A DNA stretch of 64,000 nt from an uncultured Bacillota bacterium (GCA_902796855.1 CADBQN010000005.1:50174-114173); one strand, 5' to 3'. Shown: positions 1 to 8,635, numbered from the stretch's first letter. A program made the numbers and translations. The notes: generated from the letters alone by a model not told the origin.

Positions 1-34
1 CTTTTATTCAGGATGAAAATATTTTTGAAAAACC

Positions 35-63
35 TTGATATTATGTTGTCCCTGTGCTATAAT
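35..63 (+). promoter_or_regulatory. Promoter of pylT
   Basis: TTGATA (35-40) and TATAAT (58-63) are separated by 17 bp, a near-consensus housekeeping promoter. The predicted start is near base 70, about 10 bases ahead of the tRNA, so it should drive pylT and, by read-through, pylB. Confidence 0.8.
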
Positions 64-79
64 TGGATTGATCTCACAT

Positions 80-152
80 GGGGGGTGGATCGTTATTGAT
101 CATATAGACTCTAAATCTATGCAGCCGGGTGAAACTCCCGGACTCCCCGCCA
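80..152 (+). tRNA. pylT: tRNA-Pyl, anticodon CUA, with encoded CCA
   Basis: This is the amber-decoding pyrrolysine tRNA. It folds as a 7-bp acceptor stem (80-86 with 142-148), one linking base, a 4-bp D stem (GATC/GATC) with a 6-base loop, a 6-bp anticodon stem (103-108 with 116-121), loop CTCTAAA with CTA at 111-113, a 3-base variable loop CAG, a 5-bp T stem (125-129 with 137-141), discriminator G149 and CCA at 150-152. The single base before the D stem, the small D loop, the 6-bp anticodon stem and the 3-base variable loop are hallmarks of tRNA-Pyl, and it resembles the Desulfitobacterium form closely. pylB, pylC and pylSn follow directly. Confidence 0.96.
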
Positions 153-185
153 GAAAAAAGACAGAGTTTTCTGAGATAATACACT

Positions 186-212
186 GAGCCGGGTTTCCGG
201 CTCTTTGTTTTT
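186..212 (+). terminator. Terminator between pylT and pylB
   Basis: Hairpin GAGCCGG/CCGGCTC (186-192 and 197-203, loop gttt) followed by a T-rich run. It separates the tRNA from pylB, so pylB probably receives only read-through transcription. Confidence 0.75.
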
Positions 213-250
213 AAGAGATCGCTTTGGGAGATACAGAGGAGAGACAGAGA

Positions 251-1294
251 ATGAGAGAGAAAGACATCATCAGGGGTTTGGCGGAAAACGGCAGAGCCGA
301 CCGGGAAGACCTCGTGACGCTGCTTCAGACGGAAAACGAAGACGTTCTGGAAGAGCTCTTCGCCGCCGCGCGGGAGCTGCGCCAACGCCATTTCGGCGAC
401 AAAATTTTTACGTACGGCTTTGTGTACTTTTCCACTTATTGCCGGAACAACTGCAATTTTTGCTTCTTCCGCCGCGACAACGGGGATACGATCCGCTACC
501 GGAAAAACCGTGAGGAAGTCCTCGCCATCGCCAAAGAGCTGGCGGATTCCGGCGTCAACCTGATCGACCTGACGTTGGGGGAAGACCCCGAACTGCATAA
601 AGAGGGCTTTCGTTCCATGCTGGATCTCGTCGATGACATCCACGCTGAGGTGGACCGTCCCGTGATGATCTCGCCCGGCGTCATCAGCGACGAGCTCATT
701 CAGGAATTCGCCCGGCGCAACGCCGAGTTCTACGCCCTCTATCAGGAGACCTATAACCGCGGCCTCTTCAAAAAGCTTCGCATCCATCAGGATTACGACG
801 AACGGCTCCACGCCAAGATCAAAGCCAGGGAATGCGGCATGCTCATCGAGGAGGGGCTGATGACCGGTCTCGGCGAGACCGCCGGGGACATCGCCGACGC
901 GCTTCTCGCCATGCGGGAGCTGAAACCGAGCCAGGTCCGGGTGATGACCTTTGTGCCGCAGAATGGCACACCGATGGAGGATTTTGAGCCGCAGAACCAC
1001 GATATGGAACTGAAAATCATCGCCCTGATGCGGCTGCTGAACCATCAGGCGCTGATTCCCGCCTCCCTCGACGTGGAAGGCATCGAAGGTCTCGAAAGCC
1101 GGATCAACGCCGGCTGCAACGTCGTGACCTCGATCATCCCGCCGACGTCGGGACTGGCCGGCGTCGCCCAGAGCACCATGGACGTCGGCGAAGGGTACCG
1201 CACCGTCGCCGGGGTCGAACCCCGTCTCAAAGCCCTCGGCCTCCGCGTCGCCGACAGCGACGAATACAAAGCCTGGCTGAAGGAAGCGCGATGA
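251..1294 (+). CDS. pylB: Methylornithine synthase PylB (radical SAM)
   Basis: PylB converts L-lysine to (3R)-3-methyl-D-ornithine, the first step of pyrrolysine synthesis, using a radical SAM iron-sulfur cluster. The 347-residue product carries the cluster motif CRNNCNFC (Cys64, Cys68, Cys71) preceded by VYFSTYC, typical of the PylB/BioB/HydE group, and the length fits the family. I chose ATG 251 because GAGGAG lies 9 bases upstream; an in-frame TTG at 224 would add nine residues with a poorer site. The stop overlaps pylC by four bases (ATGA). tRNA-Pyl upstream and pylC and pylSn downstream make the assignment firm. Confidence 0.95.
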   Translation: MREKDIIRGLAENGRADREDLVTLLQTENEDVLEELFAAARELRQRHFGDKIFTYGFVYFSTYCRNNCNFCFFRRDNGDTIRYRKNREEVLAIAKELADSGVNLIDLTLGEDPELHKEGFRSMLDLVDDIHAEVDRPVMISPGVISDELIQEFARRNAEFYALYQETYNRGLFKKLRIHQDYDERLHAKIKARECGMLIEEGLMTGLGETAGDIADALLAMRELKPSQVRVMTFVPQNGTPMEDFEPQNHDMELKIIALMRLLNHQALIPASLDVEGIEGLESRINAGCNVVTSIIPPTSGLAGVAQSTMDVGEGYRTVAGVEPRLKALGLRVADSDEYKAWLKEAR

Positions 1295-2460
1295 CAAAGG
1301 TCTGTGTCATCGGCGGCAAACTCCAGGGAGTGGAAGCGTTGTATCTGGCGAACAAGGCCGGCATGGAGACAACGCTGATTGACCACTCAAATTCACCATT
1401 AGGTAAAAATTTTTGCGGTAGATTTATTTGCCAAGATGTGGTACAATATACTACGGATTTAATAAAGATCCTGGAAGAGGCGGATTTTGTCCTTCCGGCG
1501 CTGGAAGACAAAGAAGTTTTGTCCGTTTTGGCAAAACTGGCCGAAGAACACGATATCCGACTCGTCTACGACCGGGAAGCCTACGCGATCACGTCCTCCA
1601 AACAGCGGAGCGACGCGCTCATGGCCGAACATGGCCTGCCCTGCCCGCGTCACTATCCCGAAGGGGATTTCCCTTATATCGTCAAGCCGTCGTCGATGAG
1701 CTGCAGCGAAGGGGTTGAAAAATTCACCGATCCCGAAAAGCTGGCGTCGTTTCTCGCCGCTCATCAGGGGGAAGCGTGGATCGCCGAGGAATTCCTCGAA
1801 GGCCCGTCCTACTCCATGGAAGTCATCGGCGTCCCCGGTGATTACCGCGCCTGCTTCACGACGGAGATCCTGATGGACAAGGACTACGACTGCAAACGCG
1901 TGCTGTCCTGTCCCGATCTCGATCCGGCCCTGAAACAACAGCTGAAAGAAGAGACGCTGGCCCTCGCCGAGATGGTGCGTCTCCACGGGATCATGGATGT
2001 GGAAGTCATCGAGACCGACGGCGTCCTGCGGATTTTAGAAATCGACGCCCGCATTCCCAGCCAGACGCCGATCACCGTTTACCACGCCACCGGCCTCAAC
2101 ATGATGGCGGAGCTGGCGGAGGTCTTCGGCAGGAACGGCGCGACGGCGAAAGCGAAGGAGCTTTTGGAACGGGAACGCTACGTGTCCCTGGAGCAGATCC
2201 TCGTGGATGGAACGGTCGTCCGTGTCCTCGGTGAGCGTGTTCTCGCCGCCGCGGGAACGCTCTCCCATCGTTATGGTTTCTGCGGCGCCGACGAGGCGCT
2301 GACCGATTACGAACCGGCCAAGGATCGCTGGACCGCCACGCTGATCTGCGTTGCCGACAGCCGCGCCGAACTCAGCGCCAAACGGCAGCGGATCCCCGGG
2401 GAAATATCCCGCCTGATCGGCGCCGACGTCGATTTTTACGACGAGGAGCCGGATCACTGA
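1291..2460 (+). CDS. pylC: 3-methylornithine--L-lysine ligase PylC (ATP-grasp)
   Basis: PylC joins 3-methyl-D-ornithine to the epsilon-amine of lysine with ATP, the second step of pyrrolysine synthesis. The 389-residue protein starts with a nucleotide-binding-like segment (KVCVIGGKLQGVEALYLA) and continues into an ATP-grasp fold, with the IVKPSS strand around residue 130 and the metal-binding segment ILEIDARIPSQTP around residue 250, which is characteristic of PylC. It overlaps pylB by ATGA, so the two are translationally coupled. The next expected enzyme, PylD, is not encoded downstream; a corrinoid methyltransferase gene follows after 83 bp instead. Confidence 0.95.
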   Translation: MTKVCVIGGKLQGVEALYLANKAGMETTLIDHSNSPLGKNFCGRFICQDVVQYTTDLIKILEEADFVLPALEDKEVLSVLAKLAEEHDIRLVYDREAYAITSSKQRSDALMAEHGLPCPRHYPEGDFPYIVKPSSMSCSEGVEKFTDPEKLASFLAAHQGEAWIAEEFLEGPSYSMEVIGVPGDYRACFTTEILMDKDYDCKRVLSCPDLDPALKQQLKEETLALAEMVRLHGIMDVEVIETDGVLRILEIDARIPSQTPITVYHATGLNMMAELAEVFGRNGATAKAKELLERERYVSLEQILVDGTVVRVLGERVLAAAGTLSHRYGFCGADEALTDYEPAKDRWTATLICVADSRAELSAKRQRIPGEISRLIGADVDFYDEEPDH

Positions 2461-2543
2461 ATTTCGTTTGTTGGTGCGCAGCGCACGACAGAGATAAAGT
2501 ACTTTATTCAAAAGCACTAAAAGAACAAGGAGGAAACTCAAAC

Positions 2544-3356
2544 ATGTTAATCGTAGGTGAACTCATTAACACAAGCCGCAAAGCGATCAAAGCCGCTGTT
2601 GAAGCCAAGGATGCCGCTTACATCCAGCAGATCGCGAAAGAACAGGCCGAAGCCGGCGCCGACTACATCGACGTCAACTGCGGCACCCAGTTCGGGAAAG
2701 AAGTCGAAACGATGGAATGGCTCGTTGAAACCATTTGCGAAGTCGTTAAAGACAAACCCCTCTGCATCGACAGCCCCGACGCCGGCGCTCTCGACGCTGG
2801 TCTGACCCTGGTCAAAAAACTGCAGCCCGACTTCCAGCCGATGATCAACTCCATCAACTACGAACAGGAACGCTACAAAGAAGTTCTTCCCCTCGTCACC
2901 AAACATGACGCGAAGATCACCGCTCTCCTGATGGATGACACCGGTATCCCCGACAGCGCCGAAAAACGTTTGGCCGTTGCCGACCATCTCTATGAAGGTC
3001 TCACCGCCGAAGGCGTTGCCGACGAAAACATCTATTTTGACCCCCTGATCCAGCCCATCAGCGTCAACGCTGAATTCGGCGTACAGGTTCTCGACACCGT
3101 CGCCGGTCTCACCGCCAAATATCCGAAATGCCACAAAATGTGCGGCCTCTCCAACATCTCCTTCGGTCTCCCCAACAGAAAGATCCTCAACAGCTTCTTC
3201 GTTGCTCAGACCATGGTTGTCGGTATGGACGGCTTCATCGTCAACCCCACCGACAAACTGATGATGGGTACCATCGCTGCCGGCCAGGCTCTCATCGGTA
3301 AAGACGATTACTGCATGGGTTATCTGACCGCTTCCCGTAACGGTCTCTATGACTAA
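2544..3356 (+). CDS. mtgA: Methyltetrahydrofolate:corrinoid methyltransferase, MtgA/AcsE type
   Basis: This enzyme family moves a methyl group between a corrinoid protein and tetrahydrofolate. The 270-residue product is a pterin-binding TIM barrel: GELINTSR at the N-terminus, AGADYIDVNCGT around residue 40, CIDSPD near 75, INSINYE near 95 and GLSNISFGLPNR near 205. Its length fits the MtgA branch used with glycine betaine or methylamine methyltransferases rather than the much larger MetH. Ribosome site AAGGAGG is strong and codon choice is biased, suggesting high expression. Position between pylC and pylSn ties it to Pyl-dependent methyl transfer. Whether it serves betaine or methylamines cannot be read from sequence; mtgA is a best-fit symbol. 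Confidence 0.85.
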   Translation: MLIVGELINTSRKAIKAAVEAKDAAYIQQIAKEQAEAGADYIDVNCGTQFGKEVETMEWLVETICEVVKDKPLCIDSPDAGALDAGLTLVKKLQPDFQPMINSINYEQERYKEVLPLVTKHDAKITALLMDDTGIPDSAEKRLAVADHLYEGLTAEGVADENIYFDPLIQPISVNAEFGVQVLDTVAGLTAKYPKCHKMCGLSNISFGLPNRKILNSFFVAQTMVVGMDGFIVNPTDKLMMGTIAAGQALIGKDDYCMGYLTASRNGLYD

Positions 3357-3371
3357 TCTTTAAAACAAGCG

Positions 3372-3406
3372 CATGGCGGAGGGGCTCCTCCGCCATGTCT
3401 TTTTAT
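3372..3406 (+). terminator. Terminator after mtgA-like gene
   Basis: Perfect 10-bp stem CATGGCGGAG/CTCCGCCATG (372-381 and 388-397 of the 3000 block) with loop gggctc and a following T run. It lies upstream of the pylSn ribosome site, so pylSn is read by read-through or from a promoter I cannot see. Confidence 0.85.
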
Positions 3407-3426
3407 CCGTAACCGAGGTGAACCCC

Positions 3427-3750
3427 ATGCCTTCCGAAAGCAACAAACGCTACTATCGCAAACACGTCGATTTTTTCCGCCTGCTGGAAAAAATCAAGCT
3501 CTGGCCCTCCCGCAACGGCACGCTCCACGGAATCCGTTCCATCTCCTACAAAGGGGAATACGCCATCATCACCACCCACTGCGGGCAGACGTTTATGGTC
3601 CGGAACTCAAAAAATTCCCGTGCCGCCCGCTGGCTCAGAAATAAGTGGATGCGCGGCACCTGCAAAAAATGCGGAATCCCCGATTGGAAACTGGAAAAAT
3701 ACTCCAAAACGTACTTCACGCAGAGCTACGGTTCGGAATTGAAGGACTGA
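3427..3750 (+). CDS. pylSn: Pyrrolysyl-tRNA synthetase N-terminal domain, stand-alone (PylSn)
   Basis: PylSn binds the T and variable arms of tRNA-Pyl and helps the separate catalytic protein PylSc charge it. The 107-residue basic protein lines up with the first ~80 residues of archaeal PylS: LW-SR-GTLH (residues 25-34), NSKNSRAAR (60-68, NSRSCRTAR in Methanosarcina), then the zinc-ligand pair CKKC (79-82). Start ATG 3427 has GAGGTG upstream; the earlier in-frame ATG at 3373 lies inside the preceding terminator hairpin. Bacterial Pyl systems usually split PylS this way. No catalytic PylSc is present in this window, so it should lie just left of it or elsewhere. Confidence 0.9.
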   Translation: MPSESNKRYYRKHVDFFRLLEKIKLWPSRNGTLHGIRSISYKGEYAIITTHCGQTFMVRNSKNSRAARWLRNKWMRGTCKKCGIPDWKLEKYSKTYFTQSYGSELKD

Positions 3751-3876
3751 CCGTCCTTGTATTTTTCGAGTGTTGCCGTCGGTGTTTCCCGCGCGCCGCG
3801 GCGGATGTTCATCAAAAAGGTATAAGATTTTTCTGAAAAAAAGATAAATTTGAAGTTATAATAAACATAAAAACTA

Positions 3877-3905
3877 TTGCATTTATATTGAGAATTTAGT
3901 AAAAT
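3877..3905 (+). promoter_or_regulatory. Promoter of gdhA
   Basis: TTGCAT (3877-3882), 17 bp, TAAAAT (3900-3905), followed by an AT-rich start region and the AAAGGAGA ribosome site at 3923-3930. Confidence 0.65.
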
Positions 3906-3938
3906 AATACCAATAAAGCAATAAAGGAGATGTTTACC

Positions 3939-5270
3939 ATGGAATTACAAAGCTTCATGGAAGCCGTTAAAGCGAAGAACCCCAACGAACCCGAATTCTT
4001 CCAGGCCGTGGAAGAAGTCGCGATGACATTGATCCCCTACATCAATGAACATCCCGAATATGAGGAAGCCAAGATCCTCGAACGGATGGTTGAACCGGAA
4101 CGCGTCATCATGTTCCGTGTTCCCTGGGTCGATGATAAAGGTGAAATCCAGATCAACCGCGGTTATCGCGTTCAGATGAACAGCGCCATTGGCCCCTATA
4201 AGGGCGGTCTTCGTCTTCATCCCTCCGTTAATCTCGGATTGTTGAAATTCCTTGCCTTTGAACAAGTTTTCAAAAACAGCTTGACGACCTTACCGATGGG
4301 CGGCGGCAAAGGCGGTTCTGATTTTAATCCTCATGGCAAGAGCGATGCGGAAGTGATGCGTTTCTGCCAGGCCTTTATGAGTGAATTATATCGTCATATC
4401 GGCCCTGATACCGACGTTCCCGCCGGCGATATCGGCACCGGCGCCAGAGAAATCGGCTATATGTTTGGTCAGTATAAAAAGCTCACCAATGAATTTACCG
4501 GCATTCTCACTGGGAAGGGCATGTCCTTCGGCGGCAGCTTGATTCGTCCTGAAGCCACCGGTTACGGTCTGCTTTATTTCGTCAATGAAATGATGAAAAC
4601 GAAAGGCGACACCCTTGCCGATAAAACGGTTGTTATTTCCGGCGCGGGCAATGTTGCCCTTTATGCTACGGAAAAAGCTCAGGAATACGGTGCTAAGGTT
4701 GTTACCCTCTCGGATTCCAACGGCTATATTTATGACCCCAACGGGATTGATCTTGCTGTCGCGAAACAGATTAAAGAAGTCGAACGCGGAAGAATTAAGG
4801 AATACGCGGAACGTGTTCCCGGCAGTGTATACACGGAAGGTTGCCGTGGCATCTGGAGCGTAAAATGTGACGTTGCTCTGCCCTGCGCAACACAGAACGA
4901 ACTGAATGGTGAAGAAGCGCAACAGCTGGTTGATAACGGTGTAAAATATGTGGCTGAAGGCGCCAATATGCCCTCTACTCCCGAAGCCATTGAAGTTTAT
5001 TTCAAAAATAACATCTATTATGCTCCCGGTAAAGCCGCAAACGCCGGCGGTGTGGCCACCAGCGGTCTGGAAATGTGCCAGAACTCCATGCGTTATAATT
5101 GGACGAGAGAAGAAGTCGATGCCAAACTTCATGGCATTATGACTGACATTTATGAAAACGCCTACAATGCCTCTATTCTCGCCGGAGAAGAAGGAAATCT
5201 GATGATTGGCGCCAACATTGCCGGTTTCAAGAAAGTCGCCGACGCCATGCTCGCTCAGGGTCTTGTCTGA
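3939..5270 (+). CDS. gdhA: NADP-type glutamate dehydrogenase
   Basis: Catalyses reversible reductive amination of 2-oxoglutarate to glutamate. The 443-residue length and the motifs fit the hexameric bacterial GDH I class: substrate-binding PMGGGKGGSDFNPHGKSD with catalytic lysine around residue 125, GTGAREIGYMFGQYK near 170, LTGKGMSFGGSLIRPEATGYG near 195, and NAD(P) fold SGAGNVALYATEKA near 235. I start at ATG 3939 because the ATG at 3930 overlaps the ribosome site AAAGGAGA. The gene has its own promoter and a very long terminator, so it is monocistronic. Codons are more AT-rich than in neighbours, as is common for highly expressed genes. Confidence 0.95.
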   Translation: MELQSFMEAVKAKNPNEPEFFQAVEEVAMTLIPYINEHPEYEEAKILERMVEPERVIMFRVPWVDDKGEIQINRGYRVQMNSAIGPYKGGLRLHPSVNLGLLKFLAFEQVFKNSLTTLPMGGGKGGSDFNPHGKSDAEVMRFCQAFMSELYRHIGPDTDVPAGDIGTGAREIGYMFGQYKKLTNEFTGILTGKGMSFGGSLIRPEATGYGLLYFVNEMMKTKGDTLADKTVVISGAGNVALYATEKAQEYGAKVVTLSDSNGYIYDPNGIDLAVAKQIKEVERGRIKEYAERVPGSVYTEGCRGIWSVKCDVALPCATQNELNGEEAQQLVDNGVKYVAEGANMPSTPEAIEVYFKNNIYYAPGKAANAGGVATSGLEMCQNSMRYNWTREEVDAKLHGIMTDIYENAYNASILAGEEGNLMIGANIAGFKKVADAMLAQGLV

Positions 5271-5298
5271 GCCTCTTAAAACCGCGTAAGCCAAAGAG

Positions 5299-5352
5299 AA
5301 CGGCTTTCGGCGCGGACGGTAAAAACCCGTCCCGCGCCGAAAGCCGTTTTTC
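5299..5352. terminator. Bidirectional terminator, gdhA / merR
   Basis: About 21-bp stem with one bulged base (5299-5319 with 5327-5348), loop rich in A, and T runs on both sides. It serves gdhA and the convergent MerR gene. Confidence 0.9.
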
Positions 5353-5353
5353 A

Positions 5354-5797
5354 TTATGCTTTGCTGAGCCGCAGTTTGGCTTTGATTTTTTTAAACTCCG
5401 GCGGGATCTCTTTTTTCTTCACGGCGGCCTCGCTGCCGGCTTCTTTTGCCGTCTCGTAGTACCAGCATTTGAAACGGACCAGCTCCAGCATGTCGTTTAG
5501 ATCCGCGAGCTGCCGTTCCAAAGCCTCTTTTCGCGCCAAAAAGAGCTCCAGCCGCTCCTCAATGGAATCGTCGCCCCGCTTCACCATGTCGATGAAAGCT
5601 TTGATCTCCCGAATGGAAAGCCCCGTTTTTTTTAAGCACTCAATGACTTTCAGCGTTTCGTAATCGGCGTCGCGGAAGACGCGCCGCCCGCCGTCGGAAC
5701 GCTCCACAAAGGGGAGCAGTCCCTCGTTATCGTAATAACGGATGGTCGAGGCGGGAAGGTTCATCAGTTTTGCCATTTCTCCGACGGTATATACCAT
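5354..5797 (-). CDS. MerR-family transcriptional regulator
   Basis: A 147-residue regulator with the N-terminal winged helix (YTVGEMAKLMNLPASTIRYYDNEGLLPF), a second helical pair to residue 75, and a coiled-coil dimer helix to about residue 115. The tail holds a single cysteine (RFKCWYYETAKEA), so the paired cysteines of copper sensor CueR are absent even though a copper ATPase is divergently transcribed. It resembles the AdhR-type branch. Its promoter reads leftward at 5852-5880 and a near-perfect dyad lies just after the start point, suggesting autoregulation. Effector unknown. Confidence 0.88.
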   Translation of the reverse strand: MVYTVGEMAKLMNLPASTIRYYDNEGLLPFVERSDGGRRVFRDADYETLKVIECLKKTGLSIREIKAFIDMVKRGDDSIEERLELFLARKEALERQLADLNDMLELVRFKCWYYETAKEAGSEAAVKKKEIPPEFKKIKAKLRLSKA

Positions 5798-5823
5798 GTT
5801 TTGTCCTCCTCCATGATTGAAAC

Positions 5824-5880
5824 TTAAAGTTCACTTGAATGATCGCTTTTTATTGTAACGGAAGACCGCGGTTTTGTCAA
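5824..5880 (-). promoter_or_regulatory. merR promoter and dyad operator
   Basis: On the minus strand, TTGACA (5875-5880) and TACAAT (5852-5857) are 17 bp apart. Just downstream of the predicted start lies TTAAAGT-TC-ACTTGAA (5824-5839), an inverted repeat with one mismatch that looks like a MerR half-site pair. Confidence 0.7.
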
Positions 5881-6053
5881 AACAAAATATGACCATCATC
5901 CGGTTAAAAAATTGCAAAAGGGAAAAGCCGTCGGGCGGCGAAATAATAAAGATAGAGTAATCTAACTAACTTCAACGCGGCTTCCGGCTTTTTGGGGTCG
6001 GCGCGGAATCCGCCGCCTCGCCGTTGGTTCGGGAGGTACAGGGAGGTGTCTCC

Positions 6054-8612
6054 ATGAGACAATTTACCGTTACGGGCATGAGCTGCGCCGCCTGCAGCGC
6101 CAGGGTGGAAAAGGCCGTTGCCAAAGTGGCAGGGGTCGAATCCTGCTCCGTCAGCCTGCTCACCAACTCCATGGGTGTTGAGGGTACCGCCGCCGACGGC
6201 GATATCATCGCCGCCGTGGAAAACGCCGGCTACGGCGCGTCGCCCAAGGCCGCGTCCGCTGTTTCCGCCGCGCCGGCCGACGATGATGAATCGCCCCTGG
6301 CCGATAAGGAAACGCCCCGTTTGAAAAAGCGTCTCATCGCGTCCGTCTGCTTTTTGGCGGTGCTGATGTACGTTTCCATGGGGCACACGATGTGGGGCTG
6401 GCCCCTGCCGCCCTTTATGGCGGAAAACCACGTGATGATGGGCATCGTGCAGCTGCTGCTGTCCACCGCCGTCATCGTCATCAACCAGCGCTTTTTCATC
6501 AGCGGTTTTCAGAGCCTGCTGCACCGCGCCCCCAACATGGATACCCTCGTGGCCCTCGGCTCCGCCGCTTCTTACGGCTACAGTCTCTGGGCGCTCCTCG
6601 CCATGACCGACGCCCAGATGAAGGGCGACCTTGACGCCGTCGCCGGTTATATGCACGGTTTCTATTTTGAGACGGCGGCGATGATCCTGACGCTGATCAC
6701 CGTCGGCAAGCTGCTGGAATCCCTCTCCAAGGGGCGCACCACCGACGCTCTGAAAGGGCTGATGAAGCTGGCGCCGAAGACGGCGGTCATCGTAGTCGGC
6801 GGCGAGGAACAGACCGTTCCCATCGACCGCGTCAAAAAGGGCGATCTCTTTGTCGTGCGCCCCGGGGAGAACATCCCCGTGGACGGCGTCGTCGTGGAGG
6901 GAAACAGCGCCGTCAACGAGGCGGCGCTGACCGGGGAGAGCGTTCCCGTCGATAAGACCGTCGGCGACCTCGTTTCCGCGGCCACGGCCAACCAGTCGGG
7001 GTTCCTCTGCTGCGAGGCGACACGGGTCGGCGAGGATACGACGCTCTCTCAGATCATCCGCATGGTCAGCGACGCCGCGGCGACCAAAGCGCCCATCGCC
7101 AAAATCGCCGACCGCGTTTCCGGCGTCTTCGTCCCGGCGGTGATCTCCGTCGCCGCGCTCACCTTTATCGTCTGGATGCTGCTGGGCCGGCCCGTCGGCA
7201 CGTCGCTGACGCGGGCCGTCGCCGTGCTCGTCATCAGCTGCCCCTGCGCTCTCGGCCTGGCCACGCCGGTGGCCATTATGGTCGGCAACGGCATGGGGGC
7301 GAAGAACGGGATTTTGTTCAAGACCGCCGTTTCCCTGGAGGAAGCCGGCAAAGTCGAAGTGATGGCCCTGGATAAAACGGGCACCATCACGGCGGGGGAA
7401 CCGAAGGTCACCGACGTCCGCCCCGCCGCCGGCGTCAGCGAAACGGAACTGCTCACCGCCGCTTACGCTTTGGAACGGAAGAGCGAACATCCCCTCGCCA
7501 AAGCGATTCTGGCGAAAGGGGAGGCGGAGGGGATCTCCGCCGAGGACGTCAGCGATTTTAAGGCGCTGCCCGGCAACGGTCTCACCGCCCGCTGGCGGGG
7601 CCGCTCCCTGACCGGCGGCAGCTTTGCCTTCATCAGCGGCCGCTGTGACGTTCCCGGGCCGCTCCGCGACGATGCCGCCCGCTTTGGCGGGGAGGGCAAA
7701 ACGCCGCTGCTCTTTGCCGAGGACGGCGAGGTCAAAGGCATCATCGCCGTGGCCGACGTCGTCAAGGAGGACAGCCCCGGCGCCATCGCCGAGCTGCGGA
7801 ACATGGGCATCCGCGTCGTGATGCTCACCGGCGACAACGAACGCACCGCCGCCGCCATCGGCAAAACCGCCGGTGTCGACGAGGTCATTGCCGGCGTTCT
7901 CCCCGACGGCAAGGAAAGCGTGATCCGCTCCTTAAAGGAACAGGGCAAAGTCGCCATGGTCGGCGACGGTATCAACGATGCTCCCGCCCTGACCCGGGCC
8001 GATATCGGCATCGCCATCGGCGCCGGCGCCGACGTGGCCGTGGACGCCGCCGATATCGTCCTGATGAAGAACCGTCTCAGCGACGTGCCGGCGGCGATCC
8101 GCCTGAGCCGCGCCACGCTGCGGAACATTCATCAGAACCTCTTCTGGGCGTTCTTCTACAACGTCATCGGCATCCCCCTGGCCGCCGGGGTGTTCATCTC
8201 GGCGCTGGGCTGGCAGCTGAACCCGATGTTCGGCGCCGCCGCGATGAGCCTCTCCAGCTTCTGCGTGGTCACCAACGCCCTGCGGCTGAACCTCTTTGAT
8301 CTGCGGGACAGCCGCAGAGATAAAAAGAGGAACAAAAAACAGACAGCGTTTCCGCCGGAAACGGCGATCAATCAATCCGAAGAAACGGAGGAAAATAAAA
8401 TGGCAGAAAAGACCATCATGATCGAAGGCATGGCCTGCGGCCACTGCTCCGCCAGAGTGAAGAGCGCACTGGAAGCTCTGGACGGCGTTGCCGCCGCCGA
8501 TGTCAGCCACGAAACGAAAAAAGCCGTCGTCACCCTGGAAAAGGATGTGACCGACGACGCGCTGAAAAAAGCCGTGGAAGATCAGGATTATCAAGTCGTC
8601 TCGATTTCCTGA
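6054..8612 (+). CDS. copA: Copper-exporting P1B ATPase with N- and C-terminal HMA domains
   Basis: Pumps Cu(I) out of the cytoplasm using ATP. The 852-residue protein has an N-terminal HMA domain (GMSCAAC, Cys11 and Cys14), eight predicted membrane helices, the transport motif CPC around residue 396, phosphorylation motif DKTGT at about 440, an HP-containing SEHPLA motif and hinge GDGINDAP near 637. Beyond the last helix a charged linker of ~30 residues leads into a second HMA domain (GMACGHC, residues ~783-852), which is unusual: CopZ is normally a separate protein. ATG 6054 has AGGGAGGTG upstream. The C-terminal domain carries its own start signals, annotated separately. Confidence 0.95.
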   Translation: MRQFTVTGMSCAACSARVEKAVAKVAGVESCSVSLLTNSMGVEGTAADGDIIAAVENAGYGASPKAASAVSAAPADDDESPLADKETPRLKKRLIASVCFLAVLMYVSMGHTMWGWPLPPFMAENHVMMGIVQLLLSTAVIVINQRFFISGFQSLLHRAPNMDTLVALGSAASYGYSLWALLAMTDAQMKGDLDAVAGYMHGFYFETAAMILTLITVGKLLESLSKGRTTDALKGLMKLAPKTAVIVVGGEEQTVPIDRVKKGDLFVVRPGENIPVDGVVVEGNSAVNEAALTGESVPVDKTVGDLVSAATANQSGFLCCEATRVGEDTTLSQIIRMVSDAAATKAPIAKIADRVSGVFVPAVISVAALTFIVWMLLGRPVGTSLTRAVAVLVISCPCALGLATPVAIMVGNGMGAKNGILFKTAVSLEEAGKVEVMALDKTGTITAGEPKVTDVRPAAGVSETELLTAAYALERKSEHPLAKAILAKGEAEGISAEDVSDFKALPGNGLTARWRGRSLTGGSFAFISGRCDVPGPLRDDAARFGGEGKTPLLFAEDGEVKGIIAVADVVKEDSPGAIAELRNMGIRVVMLTGDNERTAAAIGKTAGVDEVIAGVLPDGKESVIRSLKEQGKVAMVGDGINDAPALTRADIGIAIGAGADVAVDAADIVLMKNRLSDVPAAIRLSRATLRNIHQNLFWAFFYNVIGIPLAAGVFISALGWQLNPMFGAAAMSLSSFCVVTNALRLNLFDLRDSRRDKKRNKKQTAFPPETAINQSEETEENKMAEKTIMIEGMACGHCSARVKSALEALDGVAAADVSHETKKAVVTLEKDVTDDALKKAVEDQDYQVVSIS
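8387..8402 (+). promoter_or_regulatory. Internal ribosome binding site inside copA
   Basis: GGAGG (8387-8391) sits 8 bases before an in-frame ATG at 8400, within the copA reading frame and in the linker before the C-terminal HMA domain. It would allow separate translation of a CopZ-like chaperone. Confidence 0.7.
8400..8612 (+). CDS. Possible separately translated CopZ-like chaperone nested in copA
   Basis: In-frame internal start ATG 8400 would give a 70-residue HMA protein ([20 protein letters not shown] to QDYQVVSIS), the size and shape of a CopZ copper chaperone, sharing copA's stop. The strong ribosome site at 8387 and the intergenic-looking linker suggest that copA and copZ were once adjacent genes fused by loss of the copA stop, with both products perhaps still made. 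Separate expression is inference; the sequence shows only the signals. Confidence 0.55.
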   Translation: MAEKTIMIEGMACGHCSARVKSALEALDGVAAADVSHETKKAVVTLEKDVTDDALKKAVEDQDYQVVSIS

Positions 8613-8635
8613 AAATCCGCCCGTCAAAAAAAGTT

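Noticed and set aside
1..3760. pylD or an amber-containing methyltransferase in the pyl region.
   Set aside because: All four protein genes there are accounted for, and no adjacent same-frame segments separated by TAG resemble mttB, mtbB or mtmB.
5354..6053. MerR gene as a CueR copper regulator of the divergent copA.
   Set aside because: The paired metal-binding cysteines near the C-terminus are missing; only one cysteine is present. The dyad I see lies at the merR start, not at a copA promoter.
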